Source of the DNA: JBAXQQ01 sp037131695
GTDB lineage: Bacteria; Armatimonadota; Hebobacteria; CAIYQO01
Assembly (NCBI GenBank): GCA_964638715.1
Contig: CAZWZF010000021.1
Span: 1-64,000, forward strand
Reading direction: 5' to 3'
Length of the DNA: 64,000 nucleotides
Position numbers and translations under genes: made by a program. Below the pieces are notes generated by a model. The model searched no databases, was not told the DNA's origin, and saw nothing but the letters and a program-made list of their open reading frames with translations. Positions 14,002 to 23,842 of the stretch are shown piece after piece (position 1 is the stretch's first letter; every line of letters starts with the position of its first letter).

Positions 14002-15438
14002 TTATTTAGCTTTCACCACATCATAAGCATACACCCGCGCATTTTCCATACGGATAAATACTGATGCTGACGCGGTTGGCGGGATTACAGTTCCGGTTTT
14101 CCAGGTTGCCTTTTCACCGATGCTGCCGGTTGTCATCGGAGTATTATCTTCAAATGAATGCACTTTCACTCCGCCATCTATATGCACTTCCAATTGCACA
14201 CATCCCTCTGGTTTGATAATTTCATAGTTAAGAATAAACTCGCTGGGTTCTGTAATTTCACCCAGGTGAATGCGAAACTGACCTTCCGGGTCGGACTCGA
14301 AACCGAAAAGCTGCCATTTCGGCCAACTTACGAAGCCAATGCCGGATGTTTTATGACGTTTTTTCCATTCATCCCATTTCGGCGTCGCTTTCCAGTCAGG
14401 TGTCCAGGCAAATCCATGGGAAGTGGAAGAACCTGAAAAATAGAGTCGATGTTCATCACCAACTTCTACTACATTTGACGCGGTGTTTATCCAGCCATTT
14501 CGCGCCATGGGTATTTGAGTATGGTCAATAAAGTTTTGCCGACCTGGCATGTGGAACCAGCGTCCGCCACGGTCTGGCTGATAAACAAGGGTCACGTCAG
14601 ATGTGCCATATAACGCAAAGTGGCTGGCAGGTGAGCCGGTATAAGGCATTTCATGCCAGTAATTCCAGAGAAAACCTACTGTTCCCTGTCCCGCCGGCAT
14701 CATCCCCATACCGTAATAATCGCAGGATTGAAAACCACGAATATTTGCGCATATATCATCGAACTCATCAGGATACAACGCCGTAACTGCATCAGAATAA
14801 ACACCATCCTGCATCTCCGCAGTATGAATACTGCGCCGTCCCATGCGAAGCCAGCGCGGTGAATATTTTAACGCAGTAATACCGCAATTTCGTCCCGGAT
14901 GCCAGATACTGGTAATTACATCCGCGCTATACCAGCGAGGTTTCAACGAGTCTAAAATCCAGTGCAAACCATTCGCAGAATGAGCCGTGTAATAACCCAT
15001 TTCAACAATATCAGGATGGCAAAGGAACAGGTTTGGGTATCCGCATCCGGTGGCGCGATAGCGGTGCGATGACGGACTATTCGGATCAATGAATACCGTG
15101 GCACTATGAAGGCCAAGATTCGTCAGATTATTAACGCCAGGCCCATGCTCCAGAATACCCAGTGCAGGTTTTGTCCAATTAATGCCGTCATCAGATTCCG
15201 CATAGCAAATTGACGACATGTCGCGCTGATAATCCCAGTCTTCAGGAATGCCATGATACCACATGCGCAACTTGCCGCCATCATTCAGCACACTGCCATA
15301 AATTGACACCCCTGCCCCATCTGCAAAGGTATCAGGCTTCAGAACCATTTCCGGGTAAAGTTGCGGCGCACGCTGAATAAAATTCAGGTGACCGGCATAA
15401 CCATCAACATTAGTTCGAGATTCAAATAAAAGTTCCAT
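14002..15438 (-). CDS. Five-bladed propeller glycosidase-like protein (GH32/43/130 type)
   Basis: This 478-residue protein has repeated propeller-like motifs: LRMWYHGIPEDW, SSICYAESDDGINWTKPALGI, HRYRATGCGYPN and YYTAHSANGLHW. These resemble the GH32/GH43/GH130 propeller fold, with sample-and-compare repeats of the form YAESxDGxNWxxP. The C-terminal about 110 residues are a beta-sandwich (LNYEIIKPEGCVQLEVHIDG). A longer frame to 15633 overlaps the next gene; the ATG at 15438 with GGGAG 6 bases upstream is preferred. No signal peptide. Its closest companion in the window is the gene at 16580, with the same repeat pattern. Substrate unknown. Confidence 0.65.
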   Translation of the reverse strand: MELLFESRTNVDGYAGHLNFIQRAPQLYPEMVLKPDTFADGAGVSIYGSVLNDGGKLRMWYHGIPEDWDYQRDMSSICYAESDDGINWTKPALGILEHGPGVNNLTNLGLHSATVFIDPNSPSSHRYRATGCGYPNLFLCHPDIVEMGYYTAHSANGLHWILDSLKPRWYSADVITSIWHPGRNCGITALKYSPRWLRMGRRSIHTAEMQDGVYSDAVTALYPDEFDDICANIRGFQSCDYYGMGMMPAGQGTVGFLWNYWHEMPYTGSPASHFALYGTSDVTLVYQPDRGGRWFHMPGRQNFIDHTQIPMARNGWINTASNVVEVGDEHRLYFSGSSTSHGFAWTPDWKATPKWDEWKKRHKTSGIGFVSWPKWQLFGFESDPEGQFRIHLGEITEPSEFILNYEIIKPEGCVQLEVHIDGGVKVHSFEDNTPMTTGSIGEKATWKTGTVIPPTASASVFIRMENARVYAYDVVKAK

Positions 15439-15454
15439 ATCGTTCTCCCTTTGG

Positions 15455-16567
15455 TTAGGGCAATTCCCACTTTGACCACAACAGTGAACATTTTTTATCA
15501 CCGGGTACTTTTTGATAGCAAAGGGTGAATAATGAACCGTCTGCCATCTCAACCGTCGATGGGTAACCCAGATCACCGTCGGGACCATCGTCACGTATGA
15601 TGTAGTCATGTTGCCATGTGACGCCTTCATCATAACTCAATGCCGCACGTTGACCAAAAGGTTCCTGACGATAGCCATACGTTAATATCAGAACCCCTGT
15701 AGAATGATACAGCAAATGTGGCGGTGATCCGTGGAAACCGAGTGGTTTTGCAATAGACCATGTGCAACCACCATCAATAGATTCAGACTGCATAATACTG
15801 AATGTAGTTATACCAGAATCTGCCAATTCTTTTCCACTATGATTTTCCACACGAATCATGCCAATTAATTTGCCATCCGGCAATTCTACGACATGTGGTT
15901 CGTGATAGTTGGCCGGATATGTACCTGGGTATACCGGTATTGATCCCAGAATACTCCAGGTATATCCCCCATCAATACTTTTTGCAGCACTCATAATTGC
16001 GTTATTCATATCGTCCCAGGTGCCATAAGGTTTTCCAAGGTAAAGCAGGCTGCCATTCCTTAGCTTTATTGGTCCATGCGGTGTAGAAACCGGTACACGG
16101 ATTGGATTACTCCATGTTATACCTGCATCATTACTCAACATCACCCAAGACCCTATATTCTGATTAGCTATCTCATCGGTAACATCATTCAGTTTCTCAG
16201 CCCATGACTTTATTTCGTCTTCTCCAAGCCAATTTTTTACCCACTCTTCTTTGAAATATATTCTGGTGTCAGATGTAAACCATGTCGCCAGCAATTTGCC
16301 GTCACCCAAGTCCACTATGCCTGCATCGCGATCATCCAGCGGCGAGTCATTAATTACCCGTGGTGGTGACCATGTATTACCATCATCTATACTGATATTC
16401 AACACCGTTTTACCCCAAGGACAAACATGTTCTGACCTTAGTCCGGAACTGATGGTTATTAATGTTCCATCTGATAACCGCGCCACTGACGGCCAACCAA
16501 AATACCCGAATTTATCATTCGGTATCCGGCATACAATACCATGTTCAGCTTTAAGTTTATTTGTCAT
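15455..16567 (-). CDS. Sialidase/BNR-repeat protein (GH33-like)
   Basis: This 370-residue protein has five Asp-box motifs of the form S-x-D-x-G-x-T-W: SIDDGNTW, SNDAGITW, SIDGGYTW, SIDGGCTW and SYDEGVTW. These mark the six-bladed propeller of sialidases and related hydrolases. The N-terminus WPSVARLSDGTLITISSGLRSEHV fits the arginine-triad entry region, but I cannot confirm all catalytic residues. There is no signal peptide, so it would act in the cytoplasm on imported oligosaccharides. It sits between two propeller genes with gaps of 16 and 12 bases, indicating one operon. The frame of the downstream gene runs antiparallel-free into it only through an unused extension. Confidence 0.75.
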   Translation of the reverse strand: MTNKLKAEHGIVCRIPNDKFGYFGWPSVARLSDGTLITISSGLRSEHVCPWGKTVLNISIDDGNTWSPPRVINDSPLDDRDAGIVDLGDGKLLATWFTSDTRIYFKEEWVKNWLGEDEIKSWAEKLNDVTDEIANQNIGSWVMLSNDAGITWSNPIRVPVSTPHGPIKLRNGSLLYLGKPYGTWDDMNNAIMSAAKSIDGGYTWSILGSIPVYPGTYPANYHEPHVVELPDGKLIGMIRVENHSGKELADSGITTFSIMQSESIDGGCTWSIAKPLGFHGSPPHLLYHSTGVLILTYGYRQEPFGQRAALSYDEGVTWQHDYIIRDDGPDGDLGYPSTVEMADGSLFTLCYQKVPGDKKCSLLWSKWELP

Positions 16568-16579
16568 TTAAGTCATCCC

Positions 16580-17920
16580 TTATTTAAACTGTAACGAAAA
16601 TATATCAGCGTCTTTCATCACAAACCGCAACCGTATCGGCTGACCTGCAAGGTGGCTGACATCAGCATCATTTTTCCACTCTACGACAGCATTCAGTTCG
16701 TCGCCAAACCATGGTTGCGCGTCTTCCAATGTGTAACCAGATAAAGATTTGCCTTCTTCATCCTGTATTTCAACAAAAATAGAACCTGCCGCCGATGTGG
16801 ACGCGTTGATATATAGATTATCTCCGGTGAATATCAACGGGTTGGTAATTAATTCACCACCGTTATAATCAGCGGAAATGCCGGCGAATCTCCATGGTTG
16901 TACTGCCAACCGTCGCAAACGATTAGTTTCCCATCCATAATGTTCGCTGATATACATCGACCATTCACTGTCTGATGTCCGCGCGATACCACATGCCACC
17001 ATGTTATTGCGGTGTGTCCAATTGCGCTGGTCCAGTCCGGGACGTACCCACGCCTCGTGGAACCGGTACCAGTTAACGCCGTCGCGGCTTGACATGAATA
17101 CCGCGTCAGATGTACCTTCACCACGGTACTTGTATTCCTCACTATCAATATCTTTTGTATGTGACGTAATAAATCTTTTTGGGAATGACAGCAATATATG
17201 TTCGGCACCGGGGCAGGGGATAGTGGCGTTTGTGTAATATTCCACCAGATCTGTGTCATTGCCGTATTCATGCAATACAGGATCTGACCAGTGAATAAAA
17301 TCGGTGGAAGAGCAACTTTGAATGCTTCTGACCCCAATCCATTTGCGCGAGAATAAACGATAACTACAGGTTATTGCATCCCAGAATACAACATTGAGCG
17401 AATCAAACTCGCCGATAATATTCAACGGTGCATCCTGAATTTTGCGCCAGTGCAAACCGTCGGGTGACACCAGACCGTATAGTTTTTGCCATTCTCCGCC
17501 ACCCACAGCCTTGTAGCGTTCATCTGTTTTACATGCAGGATTATCATCACGAAAAACATAGAAATTATGACCGGCAACTCCCTGATAAACTATGGAGTTT
17601 TCAGTATTCCCCTGAAAATCAATGATATCCATCACCGGTCGGGTAAAATTAACGCCATCACTGCTTTCCGCATAGTTTACAGTCTGCTCCGGACTGTCAT
17701 GATATGGCGAGTTACCACGATAATAGAGCCGTATTTTGCCGTCATCAAATATAAAATTGTAATACGCCGATGTCTGACATTCCGCGATTGCGTTCGTTTC
17801 CAACACCACTTCGCGACGTTCTGGATGCTGCAATTGCAATCTGGTATTAAGCAATTCATCAATTAGCATCGTGTCAACAAATAATTCCCGACGACTGCCA
17901 ATATTTACAGGTATCTGCAT
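16580..17920 (-). CDS. Propeller glycosidase-like protein, paralog of the 14002 gene
   Basis: This 446-residue protein begins IGSRRELFVDTMLIDELLNTRLQLQHPERREVVLE, an opening I associate with large families of propeller hydrolases in Planctomycetes and Lentisphaerota. Propeller motifs follow: IRLYYRGN, NYAESSDGVNFTRP, LYGLVSPDGLHW, SCSSTDFIHWSDP and DAVFMSSRDGVNWYRF. The C-terminal about 100 residues are a beta-sandwich with LAGQPIRLRFVMKDADIFSLQF at the end. No signal peptide. GAGGAGA precedes the ATG. It is the first gene of a four-gene propeller and TIM-barrel operon (17920 to 12489). Likely a glycosidase or phosphorylase on imported sugars; substrate unknown. Confidence 0.65.
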   Translation of the reverse strand: MQIPVNIGSRRELFVDTMLIDELLNTRLQLQHPERREVVLETNAIAECQTSAYYNFIFDDGKIRLYYRGNSPYHDSPEQTVNYAESSDGVNFTRPVMDIIDFQGNTENSIVYQGVAGHNFYVFRDDNPACKTDERYKAVGGGEWQKLYGLVSPDGLHWRKIQDAPLNIIGEFDSLNVVFWDAITCSYRLFSRKWIGVRSIQSCSSTDFIHWSDPVLHEYGNDTDLVEYYTNATIPCPGAEHILLSFPKRFITSHTKDIDSEEYKYRGEGTSDAVFMSSRDGVNWYRFHEAWVRPGLDQRNWTHRNNMVACGIARTSDSEWSMYISEHYGWETNRLRRLAVQPWRFAGISADYNGGELITNPLIFTGDNLYINASTSAAGSIFVEIQDEEGKSLSGYTLEDAQPWFGDELNAVVEWKNDADVSHLAGQPIRLRFVMKDADIFSLQFK

Positions 17921-17970
17921 AACTTTATTATCTCCTCAATTTAATGTGGAAATTGAATAACGATATTTAT

Positions 17971-18035
17971 AATCTGGTGAAATATGATACAGCTTAATAT
18001 TGAAATAAAACTGTATCATAATTTCATATCAGATT
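17971..18035. terminator. A+T-rich hairpin after the DUF1080 gene
   Basis: AATCTG ... ATGATACAG and CTGTATCAT ... CAGATT pair over about 22 bases with a small bulge around an 18-base loop. It lies just 3' of the DUF1080 stop, so a termination or transcript-stabilising role is likely. No T-tract of note. Confidence 0.4.
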
Positions 18036-18040
18036 AATTA

Positions 18041-18772
18041 TTACACCACATCATAACCGGTCAACGGACGAAACCATATATTGCGGAACCTTACCAAGTC
18101 GCCATGATCCTGCAATTTAAGCGGCAATTTTTCAGCATGTGGAACATAAACCGCCAGTTGCCGATGTTGGGTTGGTCCCTGCAGTTCTTTTGCGTGATGA
18201 ACTACAATACCGTTGAAAATTACCGTTACCCGTGCTGGTTTCAACAATGTTTCACCATCAAAACGCGGGCCTTCCCAAATGATATCATAAGTCTGCCATT
18301 CACCGGGTTTTCGACAAGCATTTACCAATGGCGGGTATTGTCCATAAATACCGCAACTTGTACCATCAGGATAAGTCGGGTTCTGGTAGCAGTCGAGAAC
18401 CTGAATTTCATACTGTCCCATCAGGAAAACACCGCTATTGCCGCGTCCCTGCCCATTACCTTTCACTACTTCAGGAGAAGCCAGTTCAACATGCAACTGG
18501 CAGTCGCCGATAAGAGTAGTTGTTTGGATATCACCAGTAGACGGAACAACTTCCATATAACCGTTTTCCACCTTCCATTCTGCCGGTGAACCATCGCTGA
18601 ACTTAACCCATCCGTCCATGCTGGTGCCATTGAATAAAACAACAGCATCAGATGGCGCCTCGCCAGCGGCAGCACCCGGGGTAACAACGCGAGGTTGTGG
18701 ACGATCGCCATCATGCACCTTGTAAATCGACCCGGGAATAACCGGGGTATCACTGTAACCGAGATTAGACAT
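18041..18772 (-). CDS. DUF1080 (3-keto-disaccharide hydrolase-like) protein
   Basis: This 243-residue protein has the DUF1080 layout: VVLFNGTSMDGW near residue 45, WKVENGYMEVVP, NSGVFLMGQYEIQVLD, a loop GTSCGIYGQYPP, GEWQTYDIIWEGPRF, and a final LQDHGDLVRFRNIWFRPL. The fold is a concanavalin-like jelly roll, and members include 3-keto-glycoside hydrolases and carbohydrate-binding proteins. No signal peptide is present, unlike many family members. The start ATG at 18772 has GGGAG 7 bases upstream. It stands alone between a decayed glycosidase fragment and the propeller operon. Confidence 0.85.
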   Translation of the reverse strand: MSNLGYSDTPVIPGSIYKVHDGDRPQPRVVTPGAAAGEAPSDAVVLFNGTSMDGWVKFSDGSPAEWKVENGYMEVVPSTGDIQTTTLIGDCQLHVELASPEVVKGNGQGRGNSGVFLMGQYEIQVLDCYQNPTYPDGTSCGIYGQYPPLVNACRKPGEWQTYDIIWEGPRFDGETLLKPARVTVIFNGIVVHHAKELQGPTQHRQLAVYVPHAEKLPLKLQDHGDLVRFRNIWFRPLTGYDVV

Positions 18773-18913
18773 TTATTTGCTCCCTTTTTTCTGAATTATA
18801 TAATAAATTAACATAGTTTGGTATGATAAAACATAATATAAACCATGTTATTATATGGCTTATCCATCAAACCTTAAGAGTGAAAGCCTTCCATTCTCCA
18901 CTCTTTTCTACTT

Positions 18914-19110
18914 CTATTCTGTATAGGTCAGTTCAAAAATGCGAAAACCATAGGCTGCCATGATTGCCCGTTTTCACCCAGACGAATGATTCCCACCACC
19001 CCATCGTCTCCCTTAATAATTATGCCTTCTATTGATATAGAAATACCGTGTATCAGATTTTCTCGCATTGCAAAACTGTACAAGATTAATATATTGCTCG
19101 CGTACCTTTT
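18914..19110 (-). pseudogene. 3' remnant of a glycosidase related to the 27183 gene
   Basis: On the minus strand a frame reads LIHGISISIEGIIIKGDDGV and then VGIIRL, matching IIGADTPLSIEGVKVEGDQAVVGLLR near the C-terminus of the 742-residue protein at 27183. After a frame change near 18963 it reads AAYGFRIFELTYTE and a TAG stop at 18914, matching the end of that protein (GAYGFRVFEMKQ). About 60 codons between these parts are missing. This explains most of the 376-base gap between DUF1080 and the next gene: it is the tail of a lost paralog. Confidence 0.6.
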
Positions 19111-19148
19111 AAATACCTTTTACAAAAATATAAGAGAAAAACATCCTT

Positions 19149-21218
19149 TTAAAATTGACTTTTTAATTTACTATCACTTGTAATTGTCAGCACACCTGCA
19201 CCAAAGGCGGGAAGCATCACTTGAAACGTCAAGACAGACCCACGACTGCGAGGTGTTAACACTTGCGGTTTTTCACCTTCTACATACAATAAACACTGAT
19301 CCGGTTTAATATTGCTGAAAGAATTAAAGTCAATAGCAATCTTCAGCATTTTATTCCCTGATTTTCTATTTGCAAGGGTGATGGCTAAACCAGATGCAGA
19401 CGTGTAAACATAGCCTTGTCCACCCTTTACAATAAGTCCACGTTTATCCACAAATTGTCCATGACTTACAAATGAAGCTGTATCTTTGCGCAATTTTGCC
19501 AACCGTTTTACCTGCCCTGCCAATTCCGGAACATCTGATAATAATCCTGTCATGTCGCGAGTTGCAATAGCCATAAAACTCCCCAGGGCAAATGACTCTG
19601 CAATTACATCGCGTTGATTTTCATCAATGCACCAAACTGGAATCATTGATGGCAATATATAACGAAATACAGGAAGATTAGCCCACATATTATCACGCCA
19701 TCCCCAGTTCCACCATAAGTCAATATGCTGGGTATTATAAAGGTCAGGTATTTCAGCAATGGTATATGCTGCGGCATTGTGGGTACGAGTGGCATGTGTT
19801 ACTTCAGCGAACCAATTATATGTGCGTTCCCACGCTTCCCATGGTGATGAATGACCATGCTTACGCGAAAGGCAATAATTCCACTCACTCGCCTGATCTA
19901 CAGCGATAGCATCAAATCCAAGTTCAAAAGTTCGATTCAATACTTTATCTGCATAAGGTTTATACTCATCAGCACCACAACAAGCAGCATGAGACCCCAT
20001 TTCGTAACCACAATCATTATACCAGCCGCCATCCATGGTACCGCAAGGAAAACCAAATAATCCGACACCAAACAAGCTTTCCTGCATCAGTGGTTTCAAC
20101 TGTTCCCATGTATCATTGTATTCAGATAATAAGCGCCAATTCACGAATGCACTGACAAATGAACCTGATGAGCGAACAGCAGTCAATGCCTTTTTGAGTT
20201 CCTGCTCACGTGCAAATGGCATCTCCCAGAAATTGCCATGATCAGGACGGCAATAAACTGATGCGGTGTAATCCCATATCATCAGGTCGTCCACACCATA
20301 TTTTTTTGCATCATTTGCTATCGCTGGCAATTCGGAAAATTCATGGCTGCATTCACCAGAAAAACCATGAGTATGTATATGCAGCAAACCTATACGTTCA
20401 CGCAACTCTTTTGGAGTATCGCAAGGCTTCCACCATCCACCAAGCCATTTGCGAAAACGGTCAGCAGAATCATGCCAATCACTTTGATGTATGCCAATGC
20501 CAAACTCGCAGCTTTTCCAGCTCTGCCCGGGTTCAATAAATACACCGGTAGCCCATGACCAGGTAAGGCATAAATCTTTACGTTCATAAAGCGGACTTTC
20601 AAAAACAAGAATATGTGGGGAAGGTCGCTGCTCATACTTGATATAGGAAAGACCACCATTCTCATCGCTCATATCCATCATCGGCAGCATCTGCACTGGA
20701 CCTTCACAAAAACGCAAATGATGATGTCCGAAAGTGTGAGTAGAAACTCCTGCATCGTATAGTCGTGAATAAATATCTTGCTCTGTTCGAATACTCGTAG
20801 TGATTACATCATTTGATTTTCCTGGTTTTCCGCGGCGTCCACCCAACCAGGGAAACCACATCTCATGCACTCTATACGGACTTTCATTACGAATCTCTGC
20901 AGAAAATAATGCTTCCGAACTCCCAACCGGCAGGTTGACATGAACAGTAATAAAAACACCTGTAACTTCTCCATGATATCGCAACTCTGGAAATTCAATA
21001 TCAAGTTTTTCGCCGCACCTGGTAATTTTAGGTTTTCCAGCCTCATGAGAATAAAGTGGTCGGGAAATGTGCTCTGGCGTTGGTACTATCAACTTCGCCA
21101 GACGTGCCCCACGCGAATCGCTAAGATATCGTTTTCCGGTTGTCAGGTCAGTAATCTGCCTGATACTTCCGGTTAATTCATCAAAATCAAACCGAACAAG
21201 TTCATTACTAAATTTCAT
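19149..21218 (-). CDS. TIM-barrel glycosidase-like protein (DUF6259-like)
   Basis: This 689-residue cytoplasmic protein has an N-terminal beta-sandwich (about 1-240, starting FSNELVRFDFDELTGSIRQITDLTTGKRYL) followed by a TIM barrel. Barrel landmarks are LLHIHTHGFSGE, DLMIWDYTASVYCRPDHG, FVSAFVNWRLL, FDAIAVDQASEWNYC and YTIAEIPDLY; the Asp in AVDQAS and the Glu in IAEIPD are candidate catalytic residues. A C-terminal beta domain ends with LPAFGAGVLTI. The layout resembles DUF6259 and clan GH-D-like proteins. I chose the ATG at 21218 because AGGAG lies 7 bases upstream; an in-frame start 6 codons earlier lacks one. It is followed by a decayed relative of the 27183 gene. Confidence 0.6.
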   Translation of the reverse strand: MKFSNELVRFDFDELTGSIRQITDLTTGKRYLSDSRGARLAKLIVPTPEHISRPLYSHEAGKPKITRCGEKLDIEFPELRYHGEVTGVFITVHVNLPVGSSEALFSAEIRNESPYRVHEMWFPWLGGRRGKPGKSNDVITTSIRTEQDIYSRLYDAGVSTHTFGHHHLRFCEGPVQMLPMMDMSDENGGLSYIKYEQRPSPHILVFESPLYERKDLCLTWSWATGVFIEPGQSWKSCEFGIGIHQSDWHDSADRFRKWLGGWWKPCDTPKELRERIGLLHIHTHGFSGECSHEFSELPAIANDAKKYGVDDLMIWDYTASVYCRPDHGNFWEMPFAREQELKKALTAVRSSGSFVSAFVNWRLLSEYNDTWEQLKPLMQESLFGVGLFGFPCGTMDGGWYNDCGYEMGSHAACCGADEYKPYADKVLNRTFELGFDAIAVDQASEWNYCLSRKHGHSSPWEAWERTYNWFAEVTHATRTHNAAAYTIAEIPDLYNTQHIDLWWNWGWRDNMWANLPVFRYILPSMIPVWCIDENQRDVIAESFALGSFMAIATRDMTGLLSDVPELAGQVKRLAKLRKDTASFVSHGQFVDKRGLIVKGGQGYVYTSASGLAITLANRKSGNKMLKIAIDFNSFSNIKPDQCLLYVEGEKPQVLTPRSRGSVLTFQVMLPAFGAGVLTITSDSKLKSQF

Positions 21219-21287
21219 AACTATTCTCCTTTTCAAAAGGATTAATATCGCAGATAAAACTCAATCGCCTGGTATTGTAATGATTTC

Positions 21288-22544
21288 TTATTTTAATGGA
21301 ATATCGCTGACATTATAAACCATCATGCTATCGCCATGACGAATGAAAAGGCGGCCATCTGAAAGCGCAGGATGCGACCAGTGTTCGCCAGTGCCTTTTG
21401 TAATACTGAATGAACTGACAGGAGCGTATTCTTTAGGATTTGCGGGTATCAGGCTTACTGTTCCATTAGTGAAATAAACATACAGCATACCATTTGCGGA
21501 AATAATTGAAGCGTCCCCGGTTTTCTTTATATCGTATGTTTCTTTGCCATCCTGAATGTTAAAACACAGTATGCTGAGGTGGCTTTCATTTTGCCCGGGT
21601 GTACCATACACATACCCATCAACTACCACCACACCGCCGTGATGAACGCCCATTTTTTTCAATGTCCATAGCTTTGTTATTTTTTTATTATCGCGGGAAA
21701 TAGAAAAACCTTCTGCTGCACAACCAATCTCCCCGGATGGCAAATACAGAACACCATCTGCATACAGCGGGGTGAAGCATGGCCAGCAGTCGCCTTTTTT
21801 CTTCTCAAAATATACATAACTCCAGTATATTTTACCGTTTGCCGGATTTATACCATACACAGAATTTGCCAGCATTGCCACCACGATTTGTTTGCCGTTT
21901 GCTTTTATCAAAATAGTTGAATTATATCCCTGCAGTTCGCTAATACTGTCAGTTTTCCAGGCGAGTTTACCGGTATTTTTATTAAAGGCGGCAACACCCG
22001 CATTAGGACCGCCGGGACAAACGATAACATTACTTCCTACTACCAGTGGCGACTCGCAAATACCATGATTCACCAACGTTGCCTTGTATTCTTTCAAAGT
22101 ATCAACCGACCAGATAATATCGCCGTTCTTAGCGTTGAAACATACCAGCAAAGCATTACCGCTGTATACATATACCTTGCCATCTTTCACTGTCGGCGTG
22201 CTGCGCGACCCGTTAAACGAACGGGTATATTCCGGCCCATACACAGTTTTCCATAATAATTTTCCGTTCAAGTCATAGGCAAAAAGAATCCCGTCTTTCC
22301 CGACCAGACCAATGGTATAAACTTTTCCATCCGCTATCGCAACCGAAGAATATCCCCTGCCAAGGCCGCTAACCGACCACAATAAAGCCGGGCCTTCTTT
22401 TGGCCACTCTTTAAGCAAATGGGTTTCTTTAGAAAGACCATCGCGATTATTACCACGCCATTGCGACCAATCATCACTATATGTGCATGTGGCAACAATG
22501 ATTAATAAAATAAATATGTAAATGATGCGTGTATAATTCGGCAT
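21288..22544 (-). CDS. Secreted PQQ-type beta-propeller protein
   Basis: This 418-residue protein starts with a signal peptide (YTRIIYIFILLIIVATCTYS) followed by DDWSQWRGNNRDG, a signature opening of PQQ-like propeller proteins in Planctomycetes and related phyla. Repeats of the form AIADGKVYTIG, LWKTVYG, TVKDGKVYVYSG and GKLAWKTDS mark an eight-bladed propeller related to BamB. AAGGGGG precedes the start. It lies between the fucosidase and a TIM-barrel glycosidase on the same strand. It probably acts outside the inner membrane in binding or assembly; no enzyme activity is implied. Confidence 0.8.
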   Translation of the reverse strand: MPNYTRIIYIFILLIIVATCTYSDDWSQWRGNNRDGLSKETHLLKEWPKEGPALLWSVSGLGRGYSSVAIADGKVYTIGLVGKDGILFAYDLNGKLLWKTVYGPEYTRSFNGSRSTPTVKDGKVYVYSGNALLVCFNAKNGDIIWSVDTLKEYKATLVNHGICESPLVVGSNVIVCPGGPNAGVAAFNKNTGKLAWKTDSISELQGYNSTILIKANGKQIVVAMLANSVYGINPANGKIYWSYVYFEKKKGDCWPCFTPLYADGVLYLPSGEIGCAAEGFSISRDNKKITKLWTLKKMGVHHGGVVVVDGYVYGTPGQNESHLSILCFNIQDGKETYDIKKTGDASIISANGMLYVYFTNGTVSLIPANPKEYAPVSSFSITKGTGEHWSHPALSDGRLFIRHGDSMMVYNVSDIPLK

Positions 22545-22561
22545 TTAATCCCCCTTGCTGT

Positions 22562-23836
22562 CTACATAGTGTTGATATCATATCCTGCATTTATTTTTTC
22601 ATAAGTCTGCCATTCAGGTGTTATATCAAATTCCATCTCCACCACAATGCAGGTATTGCTCATTTCATTAATAGGCAATCCGCATAACCGCAAATATCCT
22701 GTTTGTTCCGAATGTTGGGATGGGGTCATGTCATTGGCGCATCGCAATTTCTGACCGGTGTTAAGCAGCACTGCCCGTTTTGGCAATGTTTGCAACGGTT
22801 TTATTATAACATCTTCACCTGGAAAATCTGCCGGTAAATGCAGGTAAAGTTTATTTTCTTTGCGGGTAAGAATACTTCCCGCTATTCCCGGCACTTCTCC
22901 CAACGTTTCTACATTATCAAAAGCAATTCGTACTTTTTTATACCATTTCCCTATTTGCCGCAGCATTTCCGCACTTTTTTCCAGGATTATGCCATCTGCT
23001 TGTGGTCCAACATTCAGCAGGTAATTCGCGCCTTTCGCCAGGAACCGATCCATGCTTCGAATGATGTGGCGATCAGAATAATAGCTTTCATCCTGCCGGT
23101 ATCCCCAACTTTCCATCCCCACGGATTGACAAGCCTCAACCGGCACGCCTGACGCGCCGGCGTGGTCGTTCCAGTCGCGTTCCGGGGTGCCAAAATCGCC
23201 ATCATCCATTCCCCGGTTATTGATAAAACAATTAGGCTGCAATTCTCGTATCATCTGGTTGATAGTCGGATCGCGATACCCCTCGACATTCATATCCCAC
23301 CAGAAAGAATGCAACGGGCCATATCCGGTACACAATTCCCGCACCTGCGAGCGCAGGAACTCCATATACCTTTTCATATCAGGATTATCACCGAGTTGCG
23401 GCAGTATCTCATGATGCCTTCCCTGATTTGGGTAATTTGGCTGCATCCAGTCAACCACTGAATAATAGACCCCCAGCGGAAAATTGCGACGCTGGCATGC
23501 CGCCGCCAATTCACCGAGAATATCACGGCTATACGGCGAATTCATAACATTAAAACTGGTATACTTGGTATTGAACAAGCAAAATCCGTCATGATGCTTG
23601 GTGGTAAAAACCAGATATTCCATTCCCGCTTCCTGCGCCAGGTCCAGCCAGGCATCCGGGTTGAAATTAACCGGGTTCCATTTATCAATCAATGGAATAT
23701 AATCTTCACGCGACACTCGCCGCCGCCACATCTCCTGTTCGTGCCATCCATTGATGGCATACAACCCCCAATGAACAAACATCCCAAACCGATGCTGCGA
23801 AAATTGTTTTAATTTATCTGATTCTTGATTTATCAT
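22562..23836 (-). CDS. Alpha-L-fucosidase (GH29)
   Basis: This 424-residue enzyme cleaves alpha-L-fucose from glycans. Family motifs are clear: RFGMFVHWGLYAINGWHEQEMW (17-37), DAWLDLAQEAGMEYLVFTTKHHDGFCLF (61-88), NSPYSRDILGEL, and FWWDMNVEG with D181 as the likely nucleophile. There is no signal peptide, unlike many secreted fucosidases, so it should act inside the cell. The start lies 6 bases after the stop of the MFS transporter gene with only a weak ribosome-binding site, suggesting translational coupling. The pairing implies that the transporter brings in a fucosylated sugar or free product. Confidence 0.92.
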   Translation of the reverse strand: MINQESDKLKQFSQHRFGMFVHWGLYAINGWHEQEMWRRRVSREDYIPLIDKWNPVNFNPDAWLDLAQEAGMEYLVFTTKHHDGFCLFNTKYTSFNVMNSPYSRDILGELAAACQRRNFPLGVYYSVVDWMQPNYPNQGRHHEILPQLGDNPDMKRYMEFLRSQVRELCTGYGPLHSFWWDMNVEGYRDPTINQMIRELQPNCFINNRGMDDGDFGTPERDWNDHAGASGVPVEACQSVGMESWGYRQDESYYSDRHIIRSMDRFLAKGANYLLNVGPQADGIILEKSAEMLRQIGKWYKKVRIAFDNVETLGEVPGIAGSILTRKENKLYLHLPADFPGEDVIIKPLQTLPKRAVLLNTGQKLRCANDMTPSQHSEQTGYLRLCGLPINEMSNTCIVVEMEFDITPEWQTYEKINAGYDINTM

Positions 23837-23842
23837 TTTTTC

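Noticed and set aside
15439..15633. 65-codon N-terminal extension of the 14002 gene
   Set aside because: It overlaps the sialidase-like gene in another frame; a good ribosome-binding site marks the start at 15438.
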